From Rhodothermales bacterium (GTDB lineage Bacteria; Bacteroidota; Rhodothermia; Rhodothermales; JAHQVL01), in assembly GCA_041391505.1 (NCBI GenBank), contig JAWKNW010000030.1, positions 1-64,000 on the forward strand: 64,000 nucleotides of DNA, written 5' to 3'. A program made the translations under genes and the position numbers. The stretch's first letter is position 1. Every line of letters starts with the position of its first letter. The notes under the pieces are model-generated. The model ran no database searches and was not told the origin of the DNA. It saw only the letters and a list, made by a program, of their open reading frames with translations. Of this stretch, positions 27,456 through 36,399 are shown one piece after another.

Positions 27456-30356
27456 TCAGTGTTCGGTAAACGTAGGCACCCTGCGGGACGCGGCCTGGCT
27501 GCGGTCGATGGCGGCCTTGAGTTCACGCGCCGAGAAGGGCTTGGCGAGGTAATCGTTCATGCCGGCGGCGAGGCAATTTTCGCGGTCGCTCGGCATCACG
27601 CGGGCGGTGAAGGCGATGATATAGGGATGCGCGTTGTCGCCCAGCTCCGACCGGATCTGCCGCGTGGCCGTCAGGCCATCGAGTTCGGGCATCCGGAGAT
27701 CCATCAGCACGACGTCGTAGGAGGCATCCAGCACGGCGCGCACGGCGTCGGCGCCGTTGTGCACGACATCGACCCGATGCCCGAGGTCGCGCAGCATGTG
27801 ATCCGCCAGCTTTTCGTTCGTGATTTCGTCTTCGGCCAGCAGGATACGCAGCGCGCCGTAGCCGCCGTCGCCGGATTCGGCCGGCGCCGAGACGGCCGGC
27901 CGCGAAGGCGCCACCTCACTCTTCTTGCGAAACACGCTGCGCAGGAGGCTGTGGAGGTGCGCCATGCTCACCGGCTTGAGCAGATAGACGGCGTCGACCT
28001 GCCCGCTCCGATCCTGCACGCTCCCGTCGTCCAGCACGATGAGCGGCAGTTCGGCGCTCGTACGGAGCTGACGGAGCTGCCGCGCAAAATCGTGGCTGGT
28101 GTAGATATCGTTCTTGAGGTCGACCACCACGGCGCCGAAACGTTCGCCGGCGTCGATCCACTTCAGCGCCTCCATCGCGCTGCCCGTATCCAGCACGGTC
28201 ATGCCCCACGACTCGGCCTGCCGCTGGAAACGCTGGCGGCTGATGTCGTCGTCGTCCACCACGAGCACCTGCACACCTGCATCCATGACGTCTTGTGCCG
28301 GCGCTTCCTCGACGACGACCGGCTCCGCCGGCGGCACTTCCAGGACGGCGGTGACATGGAACACCGACCCGATGCCCGGTTCGCTCTCCACCCAGATGCG
28401 GCCATCCATCAACTCGGAGAGCCGGCGGCAGATCGCCAGACCGAGACCCGTGCCGCCGAATCGGCGGGTGGTGGACGCGTCGGCCTGCGTAAAGACCTCG
28501 AAAATTTCGCCCTGCGCCTCGCGGCCGATGCCGATGCCGGTGTCCCGCACGCTCAGGTGAAGCTGGACGTGATGATCATCCACCGTGGCGCCGGAAAGTT
28601 GTACGCTGACCTCGCCCTTCTCGGTGAACTTGAGCGCGTTGGAAAGCAGGTTGACGAGGATCTGGCTGAGACGCGTCTCGTCGCCGATGACCGTGTCCGG
28701 CACCAGGTTGTCCACCCGGCCCCGCAGTTCGAGCCCTTTTTCCACGGCGCGCGGGGCCATCAGCTCCACCACGCCCTTGATGAGGGTGCGCACCTGGAAC
28801 GGTCGACGCTCCAGCTCCATGTGGCCCGACTCGATCTTCGAAAAATCCAGAATGTCGTTGAGCAGGTTGAGGAGGCGCTTCCCGTTGGCCTGGATCGTGT
28901 TCGCAAACTCGCGCTGCGTCTCGTCCAGCTCCGTATCGAGCAGGATATCCGCATACCCCAGGATGCCGCTCATCGGCGTCCGGATCTCGTGGCTCATGTT
29001 GGCGAGGAAGTCGCTCTTCGCGCGGGTCGCGGCGAGCGCTTCTTCGCGGGCTTCGCGGAGCTTGTCGACGGTCTGCGTAAGCTGCTGCTTCTGCTTCTCG
29101 AGCTTCGTCTTGGTGACCTCAAGATCGCGGGCGTAACGCACCAGCTTGTCCTGCGCCACCTTGAGCTTGGTGATATCGCGGCCTACCGACTGGAATTCGA
29201 TCACATTCCCGTCGTCATCCAGAATCGGATGGTCCTGCCACAACTGCCATTCGATGCTGCCGTCTTCTCGCGCGAGCGGCAGCTCGTTTTGTACGGTCGT
29301 GGGGTCGACGATGAGGTTCGTGATGCGCTCGCGGGCCTCGGTGCGATGCGGTTCGGGGAACAGGCTGAGAAAACTCTTGCCGACGAGTTCTTCGTTGGTT
29401 TTCCCGAGGTACCGGCAATACGCCTCGTTGACGAACGTGAGCGTGGTATCCGGCAGGAAGTGGTAGACAAACTCGATCTGGTTCTCGACGACGGTGCGGT
29501 AGCGTTCCTCGCTGTGCCGCACCTCCTCTTCCATCTGCTTTTTGTCCGTGATATCGATGCAGGAACCGATGTAGCCGGCAAATTCGCCCGTGGCCGTATA
29601 GCGCGGCGACCCCGAATCCAGGATCCAGCGGTAGGTGTTGTCGGCGCGGAGGAGGCGGTATTCGACGGTGAACGGCTTCTGCAGGTCGAACGAGCTGCGA
29701 TAGACCGACTGAAAGCGATGCAGATCGTCGGTATGCAGCGATTGCGTCCAGCCCATCCCGAGTTCATCGTGGAGCCGCCGGCCCGTGAATTCCAGCCAGA
29801 TCTGGTTGAAGTACGTGTATTCCTGGTCGACGCCGGACATCCAGATGAGCGCGGGCACGGAGTCAGCGATCTGGCGGAAGTGCGCCTCTTTTTCGAGCAG
29901 CTCCTGCGTGATCTGTTCGACTTCGATGAGCTCCTGCTGGAGGTCGCGGTTCTCGCGGCTGAGCTTGGCGCGCTCGGTGCGGGTGCGGTCTTCGATGACG
30001 GTGTCGATCCGCTGCTGCTGCCGCGAGATCTGACCCATGAATCGCTTGACGCGGAGCGAGGCGAGCGTGAGGCTCCAGATCGCCCCCAGCGAAATGGCGC
30101 GGATGATCACATCGTAGAGAAAGCCGTCGTCACCCAGGGTAAGCAGAAAGCCGAGGACGGAAAGCGAGGAGCCCAGGATGGACAGGAGCAGCGTCTGGTG
30201 CCGGCTGTAGATCCAGAGGGTGGAGATGGTGACCAGGATGTAGGGAACCCCGCCGGAGACCCCGATGGACGAGGTGAGCTCCACGATAAAAAACACCGCC
30301 GACGCCACGATGCCCAGCAGGACCAGCCCGAATTCGCGCTTAGGGGAAGCTTTCAT
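27456..30356 (-). CDS. Hybrid sensor histidine kinase with two receiver domains
   Basis: Membrane sensor kinase of 966 residues. Residues about 1-110 hold several membrane helices, followed by a coiled coil (about 110-160) and two PAS domains (SVPALIWMSGVDQEYTYFNQ; RYRTVVENQIEFVYHF). The HisKA domain has NMSHEIRTPMSG with the phosphorylated histidine near residue 455; the ATPase domain has the N, G1 and G2 boxes (DTGIGIG, GGTGLGLAI). Two receiver domains follow: the first has VLVVDDDD and a weaker VVVDLKN phospho-site, the second LLAEDE and VLMDLRMPELDG (Asp near 886). No partner regulator gene is adjacent, so output may pass to an unlinked HPt protein. Confidence 0.93.
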   Translation of the reverse strand: MKASPKREFGLVLLGIVASAVFFIVELTSSIGVSGGVPYILVTISTLWIYSRHQTLLLSILGSSLSVLGFLLTLGDDGFLYDVIIRAISLGAIWSLTLASLRVKRFMGQISRQQQRIDTVIEDRTRTERAKLSRENRDLQQELIEVEQITQELLEKEAHFRQIADSVPALIWMSGVDQEYTYFNQIWLEFTGRRLHDELGMGWTQSLHTDDLHRFQSVYRSSFDLQKPFTVEYRLLRADNTYRWILDSGSPRYTATGEFAGYIGSCIDITDKKQMEEEVRHSEERYRTVVENQIEFVYHFLPDTTLTFVNEAYCRYLGKTNEELVGKSFLSLFPEPHRTEARERITNLIVDPTTVQNELPLAREDGSIEWQLWQDHPILDDDGNVIEFQSVGRDITKLKVAQDKLVRYARDLEVTKTKLEKQKQQLTQTVDKLREAREEALAATRAKSDFLANMSHEIRTPMSGILGYADILLDTELDETQREFANTIQANGKRLLNLLNDILDFSKIESGHMELERRPFQVRTLIKGVVELMAPRAVEKGLELRGRVDNLVPDTVIGDETRLSQILVNLLSNALKFTEKGEVSVQLSGATVDDHHVQLHLSVRDTGIGIGREAQGEIFEVFTQADASTTRRFGGTGLGLAICRRLSELMDGRIWVESEPGIGSVFHVTAVLEVPPAEPVVVEEAPAQDVMDAGVQVLVVDDDDISRQRFQRQAESWGMTVLDTGSAMEALKWIDAGERFGAVVVDLKNDIYTSHDFARQLRQLRTSAELPLIVLDDGSVQDRSGQVDAVYLLKPVSMAHLHSLLRSVFRKKSEVAPSRPAVSAPAESGDGGYGALRILLAEDEITNEKLADHMLRDLGHRVDVVHNGADAVRAVLDASYDVVLMDLRMPELDGLTATRQIRSELGDNAHPYIIAFTARVMPSDRENCLAAGMNDYLAKPFSARELKAAIDRSQAASRRVPTFTEH

Positions 30357-31008
30357 ACGCGGTATTGTCAGATACTCGAAGATTCAGCAGCGGCTCCTGG
30401 GGGTAGCAGGAGATCATCGGGGGGCGATGAGTGCTTGAAGTCGGCGCCGAAACGGTAGCGCGAAGTAGTTCCAGGACGGTAACAGACCCGTCGCAGGCGG
30501 AAATTCTTGCCGGGCCACGGGCGGGCAAAGCCGCTGCGTGGAAAGCCGGCGGACGCGACTCGGGGGGTGGCGTCACGACGCGCGGACCGGTGGCTGACGC
30601 GCCCGCGCAGAATCCCGATAGAGTATACGGATCGACTATATCGTCTTTCCGGCCAAGCTGTGCTCGATGTGTCACAAAACTATGGCGTTGCAGACCCACC
30701 GGGATCGGTCTTTTCTCTACCGTCTTCCCGGAAATCGCCGACAACAGAATGTTAACATAAGATTTCTCTTAAGGTATCAGGACCTAATCCGATACCTCTG
30801 GTAGCACATCAAAAGAATGGACGGAGGTCACTACGGTGGGGTAGGACCTCCGTCCTGCACCTCTCAGAACAGACAGTGCGATACATTCGCCAGGGTGGGT
30901 AAACCTGTGCGCCAGTGGGTGGCGGCTGCGTTTGCTCGACTTCTGGGTGTATCGACGCGCGGCCGGTGAGCATAAGCCGGCCGGGGGAAGTTTTTTCCGT
31001 ACCGGCCT
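30357..31008. other. Intergenic region between the CHAT and kinase genes
   Basis: No coding sequence is supported. The stretch contains a terminator-like hairpin near 30819 and a small GGTATC/GATACC palindrome (30773-30797). The part nearest the kinase start is likely its promoter and leader. Confidence 0.4.
30810..30855 (-). terminator. Terminator-like hairpin after the CHAT gene
   Basis: A perfect 11-bp stem GGACGGAGGTC (30819-30829) / GACCTCCGTCC (30845-30855) with a 15-base loop is followed on the minus strand by ATTCTTTTG. The T-tract is interrupted, so termination is probable but not certain. It lies about 155 bases downstream of the CHAT stop codon. Confidence 0.5.
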
Positions 31009-34000
31009 TTACCGACCGTTCAGCACGAAAGCAGACCAGTAATAGGGGTCGGCCAGCCGGCCCTTCGATTGGATCAGACCCCGTTTTGCATCGCGCAGGG
31101 CCGCGGAGAGCGGCGCCTCGTCGAGCACCCGGCTATAGAACTGCGTCATGAGGCGCGCCGTGGCGGCGTCCTGCACATTCCAGAGCGACACGAGCACGTT
31201 CTGCGCGCCGGCGTAGAGGAAGCCGCGCGTAAGTCCGATGAGTCCTTCCCCCCGGATCTGCCGGCCCAGACCGGTCTCGCAGGCGCTCAACGTCACCAGC
31301 TCGGCATCGAGTTGCAGGTTATAGATCTCCGCCAGCTCCAGCACCCCGTCATATCCGCCCGTCGTGTCCGCCTGAAGCACGATGCCGGACCGCAGCGGAT
31401 CATCCGCATTCACGAACGCATGCGTAGCCAGGTGAACGAAGCGATGATCCCTGAGCGCATCGCGAATCGTCGCCTCCGTCGCCTCGTCTTCCAGATACAC
31501 ATCGGTCTTCGCGCCGAACAGGTACCGCAGCACGCCGCGATCCTGGACGAAGAGCTGTTCGATGCTCTTGACTTCGTCGAACGTGGCGGGCAAAAAGCCC
31601 CGATTCACCTCGACGGGTGCGGCGCGGTCGCCGAGCAACAGGGCGCCTCGCGACCCGTCGAGCAGTCCGTTCGAAAAGACCGGCGCGTACCCCACAAAGT
31701 CCTTGCGCGGCGAAACGCGCTCGGCGCGGGTCTGGATGTACAGCGTCGCGGAGTAGGCATAGCTGATGGAATGGGATTCGATCAGATAGGGCAGGTCGCC
31801 GTAACCGACGGTGGTATCGACGGATGTCGTCAGCAGGGCTTCGAAGGGAAGCTGGCTCAGGTACGCATCCGGCACGATCACCAGATGTTTGCCGGCGACG
31901 ATCGGCTCGACCGGGGCGATCAGCCGGTCGTACAGGGCACGCCCTTTTTCCAGGTAGGCGCCTCGATCGTGCGACACGATGGCCCTCCGCAAGGCCGTTA
32001 CGTCGTCCGCCGCCGTCGAATCGATCGCCGCCGCGACAACATCAAACGAGGCGGGGGTTATCACGAAGGTATAGAGCGAATCCTGCCCGACCAGGTATTC
32101 GACGAGGGCGTCGTTCGAGCCGGCGAGCTGCGTCTGCACGTCGGCTACCGAGGCGGAGGCCGCATGATGTTTCAGCCTGTAATAGTCGGGGTACTCCGCC
32201 TCGAAGCGTTCCAGCAGGGCATCGTGGGCGCGTTTCAGCGCGAACACTTTCCCCTGCCACAGGCCGACACGGGCGCTATCGGCGGCATCGCCCCGGGCCT
32301 GTTCCTCGGCGAGGCTCTGTGCGTAGTAGGTCAGCCGGAGTCGAATATCCTCCTCTTTTCGCAGCAGGGTATCGGGGACGCCGCCAAACGTTCTGGCGCG
32401 CGTGGCCATGATGGACGAGGTCAGAACCAGGCCCCGGCTCTGCTCGGCAAAATCGAAGGCCGCCTCCCTGAACGACGCGTCGCCCGTGGCGGCGTGAAGT
32501 GCCAGCGACGCCGCGATGGCCGGCTCGTACATTTGATGGGTCTGCTCGACCCACGTGAGCATCGAGGCCTCCGTCGGGTGTTCCAGTAGATCGTTGCGCA
32601 CGAGCGCGCCGGCCTGGCGATAGGCGGCAGAAGCCGCGATCAAATACGACGTGTCTCGCGTGTCGTGGTAGACGGTGCCCAGGTAGCCGGCTTTTTGCGT
32701 CAGCGTTTCGAAGAACCGCCTGGAAGAAAACGCGGTGTAGGTCTGTGCGTCGGGAAAATCGAGTACATCGGTAGACGTGTACCCGTCCAGATTCACTTCA
32801 AACGCCTTTTGAAAGGCGCCGAGCGCCTTCTGCCGATTCCCGGTCGTTATATAGATCTGCGCCACATCATTGTAGGCCTGCGCCCTGACAGGACGCTCCA
32901 GGCCGAGATCTTCGAGGATCCCGATGCCCTCTTCAAAAAGCCCCAGCGCCTCGTCGTAGCGCTCGGTTTTCATGGCGATGGCTGCCTGATTGAATAGGGC
33001 TTCCACCGCGGCAGGATGCCTCGTCCCGTAGATGCGTGAGGCGATAGCTCGATATTTTTCGTAATAGGCTTCGGCCTGCCCATAGTCGGTTTCACGCTCG
33101 TAGTAGGCGCCCATCAGCCGATAGACCTCTGCCATATGTCGATTCACCTCGCCATACTGTTGGCGGATGTTCTCCATCGATCGGACGATCAAATCGAAGG
33201 AAGCCCGGTAGGCCCCCCTGTTCTTCAACACGGTCGCCCTGCGAACATCCAGAAGAAACCGCAGCGGATGGCGTACATATTTCTCGAGATCCATGGCCCT
33301 TTCTGCCTGATCGTAGTACTCCAGGGCGAGATCGTACCATCCCAGACTGTTGTAGACGCGACCTATGCTGTAATATCCGCCGGCGATGTCGATGTGCTTC
33401 GCACCAAAGAGCCGATGACGGATGGCCAGGGCGCGCTGGAAGCTTTCCAGCGCGTGCTCATAGTCTGAAATGGCGATGTACTCATTGCCGATATTGTGAT
33501 AACTGCTCGCGACATCGTTGTGATAGTACGGCAGCATGCGCGTTCTCATCGCCAGCACGTCCGCGTGGTACGCCCTGCCCTGATCGCGATCGCCCTGACT
33601 CGACCGCGCCAGCGCCAGGTTGTTCAGGGTTTTTGCATAGGATATGCTGTCGGCCCGCGTCAGCAGGGGGGATAGGGCGATCCGCTGTCGGTAATAGGCT
33701 TCTGCCCGCTGAACATTCCCGAGCGCCTGTTCGACCGTACCCAGAAAGTGGTAACTCTGGGCGATTTCGCTATGATGCGGTCCGTACCGTTGGAGACGGA
33801 TGTCAAGTGCTTCTTGATGGTAGCGTCGGGCCTCTTCGAACGCGCCGAGGAGCCGACTGCTCATGCCCAGCAAATCCAACGCGGTAGCGCGTTGGGCATC
33901 CGGTGTGGCCTCGCTTCGATCCGCGGCATCGAGGGCCTGTTCGACCACCGACCGCGATTCCGTGGCGCGACCCAGCTCGAGGAGATACCGCCCCTTGACC

Positions 34001-34299
34001 AGCGACGCGCGCAGGATCGAAGCCGGCTCTCCGCTGGATGCGAACAGGCTTTCGGCCAGCACAATACGGGGCCAAACGGAGTCGAATTTGGCTTCGAGAA
34101 GCCAGGCATCGGCTTCTTCCAGGGCCAGCCGGGCGCGGGCCGTATCCGGCAGGATCTCAGACGACATCGCGTAGACGTAGGGCAGGCCGGCGACGCCGTC
34201 CTGCGCGTCGTCCTCATCCGGGTACAGGCATCCTGCGAGCGACGTGAAGGCAAACAGACCGATAACGAGCGGTATCGACGCGCGGCGCGTGGGGGGCAT
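31009..34299 (-). CDS. TPR-CHAT peptidase-like lipoprotein
   Basis: Large protein of 1096 residues. The start at 34299 gives a lipoprotein signal (IPLVIGLFAFTSLAGC), placing it in the envelope. Residues about 60-620 carry about ten tetratricopeptide repeats (for example RRYHQEALDIRLQRYG, ALESFQRALAIRHRLFG). The C-terminal 300 residues form a CHAT caspase-like domain with the conserved histidine in HLATHAF (about residue 960) and cysteine in LSACETG (about residue 1006), so the dyad is intact. TPR-CHAT proteins are widespread in this phylum and a few take part in defence, but most are of unknown role. No obvious substrate or nuclease partner is adjacent. Confidence 0.9.
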   Translation of the reverse strand: MPPTRRASIPLVIGLFAFTSLAGCLYPDEDDAQDGVAGLPYVYAMSSEILPDTARARLALEEADAWLLEAKFDSVWPRIVLAESLFASSGEPASILRASLVKGRYLLELGRATESRSVVEQALDAADRSEATPDAQRATALDLLGMSSRLLGAFEEARRYHQEALDIRLQRYGPHHSEIAQSYHFLGTVEQALGNVQRAEAYYRQRIALSPLLTRADSISYAKTLNNLALARSSQGDRDQGRAYHADVLAMRTRMLPYYHNDVASSYHNIGNEYIAISDYEHALESFQRALAIRHRLFGAKHIDIAGGYYSIGRVYNSLGWYDLALEYYDQAERAMDLEKYVRHPLRFLLDVRRATVLKNRGAYRASFDLIVRSMENIRQQYGEVNRHMAEVYRLMGAYYERETDYGQAEAYYEKYRAIASRIYGTRHPAAVEALFNQAAIAMKTERYDEALGLFEEGIGILEDLGLERPVRAQAYNDVAQIYITTGNRQKALGAFQKAFEVNLDGYTSTDVLDFPDAQTYTAFSSRRFFETLTQKAGYLGTVYHDTRDTSYLIAASAAYRQAGALVRNDLLEHPTEASMLTWVEQTHQMYEPAIAASLALHAATGDASFREAAFDFAEQSRGLVLTSSIMATRARTFGGVPDTLLRKEEDIRLRLTYYAQSLAEEQARGDAADSARVGLWQGKVFALKRAHDALLERFEAEYPDYYRLKHHAASASVADVQTQLAGSNDALVEYLVGQDSLYTFVITPASFDVVAAAIDSTAADDVTALRRAIVSHDRGAYLEKGRALYDRLIAPVEPIVAGKHLVIVPDAYLSQLPFEALLTTSVDTTVGYGDLPYLIESHSISYAYSATLYIQTRAERVSPRKDFVGYAPVFSNGLLDGSRGALLLGDRAAPVEVNRGFLPATFDEVKSIEQLFVQDRGVLRYLFGAKTDVYLEDEATEATIRDALRDHRFVHLATHAFVNADDPLRSGIVLQADTTGGYDGVLELAEIYNLQLDAELVTLSACETGLGRQIRGEGLIGLTRGFLYAGAQNVLVSLWNVQDAATARLMTQFYSRVLDEAPLSAALRDAKRGLIQSKGRLADPYYWSAFVLNGR

Positions 34300-34471
34300 G
34301 GCTTTCCGAGCTTCTGCGTGGGGGGGATCCACCGCGCCGGCATAACCCGCGGCGACAGATGCTGGAATATTCAACGCGGGCCGCACTTCCGCCAGATGGC
34401 TCAGAAAATATCATCTTCCGATCATCTTTTTTGGATCCGGGACCTCGCCGGAGCCCATCCCCCAACAAGAA

Positions 34472-34503
34472 AATGCCCGGCCCCGCAGGTGCGGAACCGG
34501 GCA
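34472..34503 (-). terminator. Minus-strand terminator in the gene-free locus
   Basis: On the minus strand GCCCGGTTCCGC / GCGGGGCCGGGC form a strong stem with a 4-base loop, followed by ATTTTC. No annotated minus-strand gene ends here, so it either ends an unannotated transcript or shields the CHAT promoter. Confidence 0.7.
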
Positions 34504-34609
34504 AAGCGGCCGTAGGACATCGGCGCGAACTTGTTCTTTCGAGAGAGGCAGTCTGAGAAATGCCGAGCGGCGAGATCTGCGTTGGAAGAGAGGTGTATCT
34601 CGGCTCGCT

Positions 34610-34649
34610 AGAGCGGCCGGCTTCCCCCACCCGGAAGCCGTGCCGCTCT
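34610..34649 (+). repeat. CCCACCC-loop hairpin, copy 1
   Basis: Outer stem AGAGCGGC/GCCGCTCT, inner stem GGCTTCC/GGAAGCC, 7-base loop CCCACCC. It is followed directly by the conserved module GACGCTATCGCTCTATCACT (34652 onward). Confidence 0.75.
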
Positions 34650-34733
34650 GCGACGCTATCGCTCTATCACTGTCTGTTGAAGTGCGGAGACAGATGTGCT
34701 GATTATCGACGGCGGAGTCGCTGCGCCTTGTGC

Positions 34734-34766
34734 TCAAGGGTTTCCCCCACCCGGAAACCCGTTTGA
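34734..34766 (+). repeat. CCCACCC-loop hairpin, copy 2
   Basis: Inner stem GGTTTCC/GGAAACC with the same loop CCCACCC; relative to copy 1, one base pair changes from C-G to T-A with pairing kept. A short outer TCAA/TTGA stem is present. The GACGCT module does not follow directly here. Confidence 0.7.
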
Positions 34767-35090
34767 ACAGCGCCGCTACCCGGCGGCCGATCTGTAGACA
34801 TGCTTGTGAAAGAAGGGAACCGAAACCGCTCCATCATGCGGCCCCGATCTGAAACCAATCTACGACATCGATCGAGGGACGTTTGACCGACAGAGCACTG
34901 ATTGTCGTGACCTAAAAATCACCTACACAGGTAAGCCATCGCTTACGATACTACCACCCGCCACGCGGGGACCATAATCCGCTTCGGCGCACACCGTGTA
35001 GGTAAAAACCACGAACCGCGGGATCGACCGCGACGACGCCGAAACGCCGGCGCGAGCGGACGCACGCTGGCCTGGACTGGTTAGACTTAA

Positions 35091-35113
35091 AAGGGGGATA
35101 AAGGGGGATAAAA
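35091..35113. repeat. Two tandem AAGGGGGATA repeats
   Basis: Two exact copies of AAGGGGGATA (35091-35100, 35101-35110) lie just before hairpin copy 3, preceded by TTAGACTT. They may belong to a promoter or spacer of the repeated unit. Confidence 0.6.
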
Positions 35114-35126
35114 CGCCTGTTTTCAC

Positions 35127-35194
35127 AGCCAGGACCCTCTCCCCCCACCTGGAAGGCGGGTCCTGGCTATGACGCTATCGCTCTGTCACTGTCT
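35127..35194 (+). repeat. CCCACC-loop hairpin, copy 3, with conserved tail
   Basis: A perfect outer 11-bp stem AGCCAGGACCC/GGGTCCTGGCT (35127-35137, 35158-35168) encloses CTCC-CCCACCT-GGAAG. The tail GACGCTATCGCTCTGTCACT (35171 onward) matches copy 1 with one difference over 24 bases and leads into a TGTCT/AGACA helix. Confidence 0.75.
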
Positions 35195-35355
35195 TTGAGA
35201 TGTGCTTTAGACAGACATGAACTGGTGTAGCAATCACCAGCATGCGGATGCAATATAGACTCAAAATCACCGACCGCGCTGTAGGCGTGTTTGATGCAAG
35301 TCTTGTGGTCGAATTTACCTACAAACCCGATCCACCCCTTACGTAAGCCTTTCCT

Positions 35356-35393
35356 ACGCCTCGTGTTTTTTTCTTCGATGCGGGGCGTTTTTT
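35356..35393 (+). terminator. Plus-strand intrinsic terminator overlapping the yheT stop codon
   Basis: ACGCCTCG (35356-35363) pairs with CGGGGCGT (35381-35388, one wobble) and is followed on the plus strand by TTTTTT. The opposite strand has no T-run after the stem. It therefore points away from yheT and would end a plus-strand transcript from the gene-free locus. Confidence 0.7.
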
Positions 35394-36399
35394 AGCCGGC
35401 GCCGTTTTTTCCCGCGATCGAGCCCAAAAAAGTGAGCGCGCGAAGCTCCGACCAGTACAGCTCGTCGCCGGCGAGACGCACAAAACCGACGTGCCCACCG
35501 TGACGGGGGGCCTCGAAAACGACCATCGGGTTGGCGGCGGCCTCGCGGGCGGGGTAGCAGGCGCGGGACAAGAAGGGGTCGTCGAGGGCGTTCACGAGGA
35601 GGGTCGGCCGGCGAATGCCGGCGAGGAAATGGCGGCTGCTGCAGGTCGACCAGTAGTGAGCCGCATCGATAAACCCGTGCATGCGCGCCGTGTAGCGGTT
35701 GTCGAACTCCCGAAACGTGCGCATTGCCTCCAGCCCTTCGAGTTCGACCGCCCCGGGGAACTGGTCGGCGAGACGGCGGATCTTGTCGCGCAGCTGGATC
35801 ATGAACCGGTACTGATAAAAGGCGTTGGCCGGCCGCGTGAGGGTATCTGCGCACGCTTCCAGGTCGCACGGCACCGAAAAAACGGCGCCCCCGACGATGG
35901 CCGGCACCGCGTCGTCCCCGCGCTCGCCGAGGTATTTGAGCGTCAGGTTGCCGCCCAGGCTGAAGCCGACCAGCGCGATCTCGGCATAACCCAGGCCGAG
36001 CAGATGGTGGACCACGGCGTCGAGGTCTTCCGTGGCGCCGGCGTGGTACGAGCGCGGCCGGCGATTCACCTCGCCGCTGCATCCCCGGAAATTCCAGGCG
36101 ACGGCGTCCCAGCCGTGGCGCACGAAGGCGCGGGCCATGCCCTTGATGTAGCCGCTGCCGGAGCTGCCCTCCAGGCCGTGGCTGAGCACGATCGCGCGCC
36201 CGGTCCCGCCGGGGCCGAGCCAGTCGAGATCCAGGAAATCGCCATCCGGCGTCTCGACGCGCTCGCGGCGATAGTGGACACCCGACAGCCGGCGCATGAG
36301 GGAAGGATAAACAGTTTGCAGATGCCCGTTGCGCAGCCAGCGCGGCGGCTGGTACACCGCGGCGCCCGGGGCGATGATCGTCGTAGCCTGCGTTTTCAT
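35392..36399 (-). CDS. yheT: YheT-family alpha/beta hydrolase
   Basis: Cytoplasmic serine hydrolase of 335 residues. The family N terminus (PPRWLRNGHLQTVYPSL), the oxyanion loop HGLEGSSGSGY, the nucleophile elbow GFSLGGN, and a late catalytic histidine (APRHGGHVGF) are present. Natural substrate is not established for the family; carboxylester hydrolysis is expected. Its ATG overlaps the stop codon of the upstream pgeF gene by an ATGA, implying coupled translation. Confidence 0.9.
   Translation of the reverse strand: MKTQATTIIAPGAAVYQPPRWLRNGHLQTVYPSLMRRLSGVHYRRERVETPDGDFLDLDWLGPGGTGRAIVLSHGLEGSSGSGYIKGMARAFVRHGWDAVAWNFRGCSGEVNRRPRSYHAGATEDLDAVVHHLLGLGYAEIALVGFSLGGNLTLKYLGERGDDAVPAIVGGAVFSVPCDLEACADTLTRPANAFYQYRFMIQLRDKIRRLADQFPGAVELEGLEAMRTFREFDNRYTARMHGFIDAAHYWSTCSSRHFLAGIRRPTLLVNALDDPFLSRACYPAREAAANPMVVFEAPRHGGHVGFVRLAGDELYWSELRALTFLGSIAGKNGAG

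Larger units (their letters stand above)
34504..35355 (+). ncRNA. Candidate structured RNA locus with three related hairpins
   Basis: No protein frame with a credible start is seen in this 850-base stretch. It contains three hairpins sharing a CCCACCC/T loop core and covarying stem (34610-34649, 34734-34766, 35127-35168). Copies 1 and 3 share a 24-base conserved tail (34652-34675, 35171-35194) and a TGTCT/AGACA helix; copies 1 and 2 share a GACAG-CTGATT-TCG module. A plus-strand terminator follows at 35356. The plus-strand orientation is inferred from that terminator; promoters were not located. It could alternatively be the remains of repeated mobile DNA. Confidence 0.45.

Noticed and set aside
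27459..30458. Very long open frame on the plus strand opposite the hybrid kinase (999 codons).
   Set aside because: It is an antisense shadow of a GC-rich gene; the product is a repetitive His/Arg/Val-rich sequence with no domain, and the minus-strand frame encodes a full kinase.
30431..30760. Plus-strand 109-codon frame upstream of the kinase.
   Set aside because: No ribosome-binding site, biased composition, and it overlaps the likely kinase promoter.
34504..35393. CRISPR array at the repeated hairpin locus.
   Set aside because: Only three copies, irregular spacing (about 85 and 360 bases), no regular spacers and no cas genes.
34504..35393. Retron-type or group II intron RNA at the hairpin locus.
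   Set aside because: No reverse transcriptase frame in the window, and no domain V-like motif was seen.
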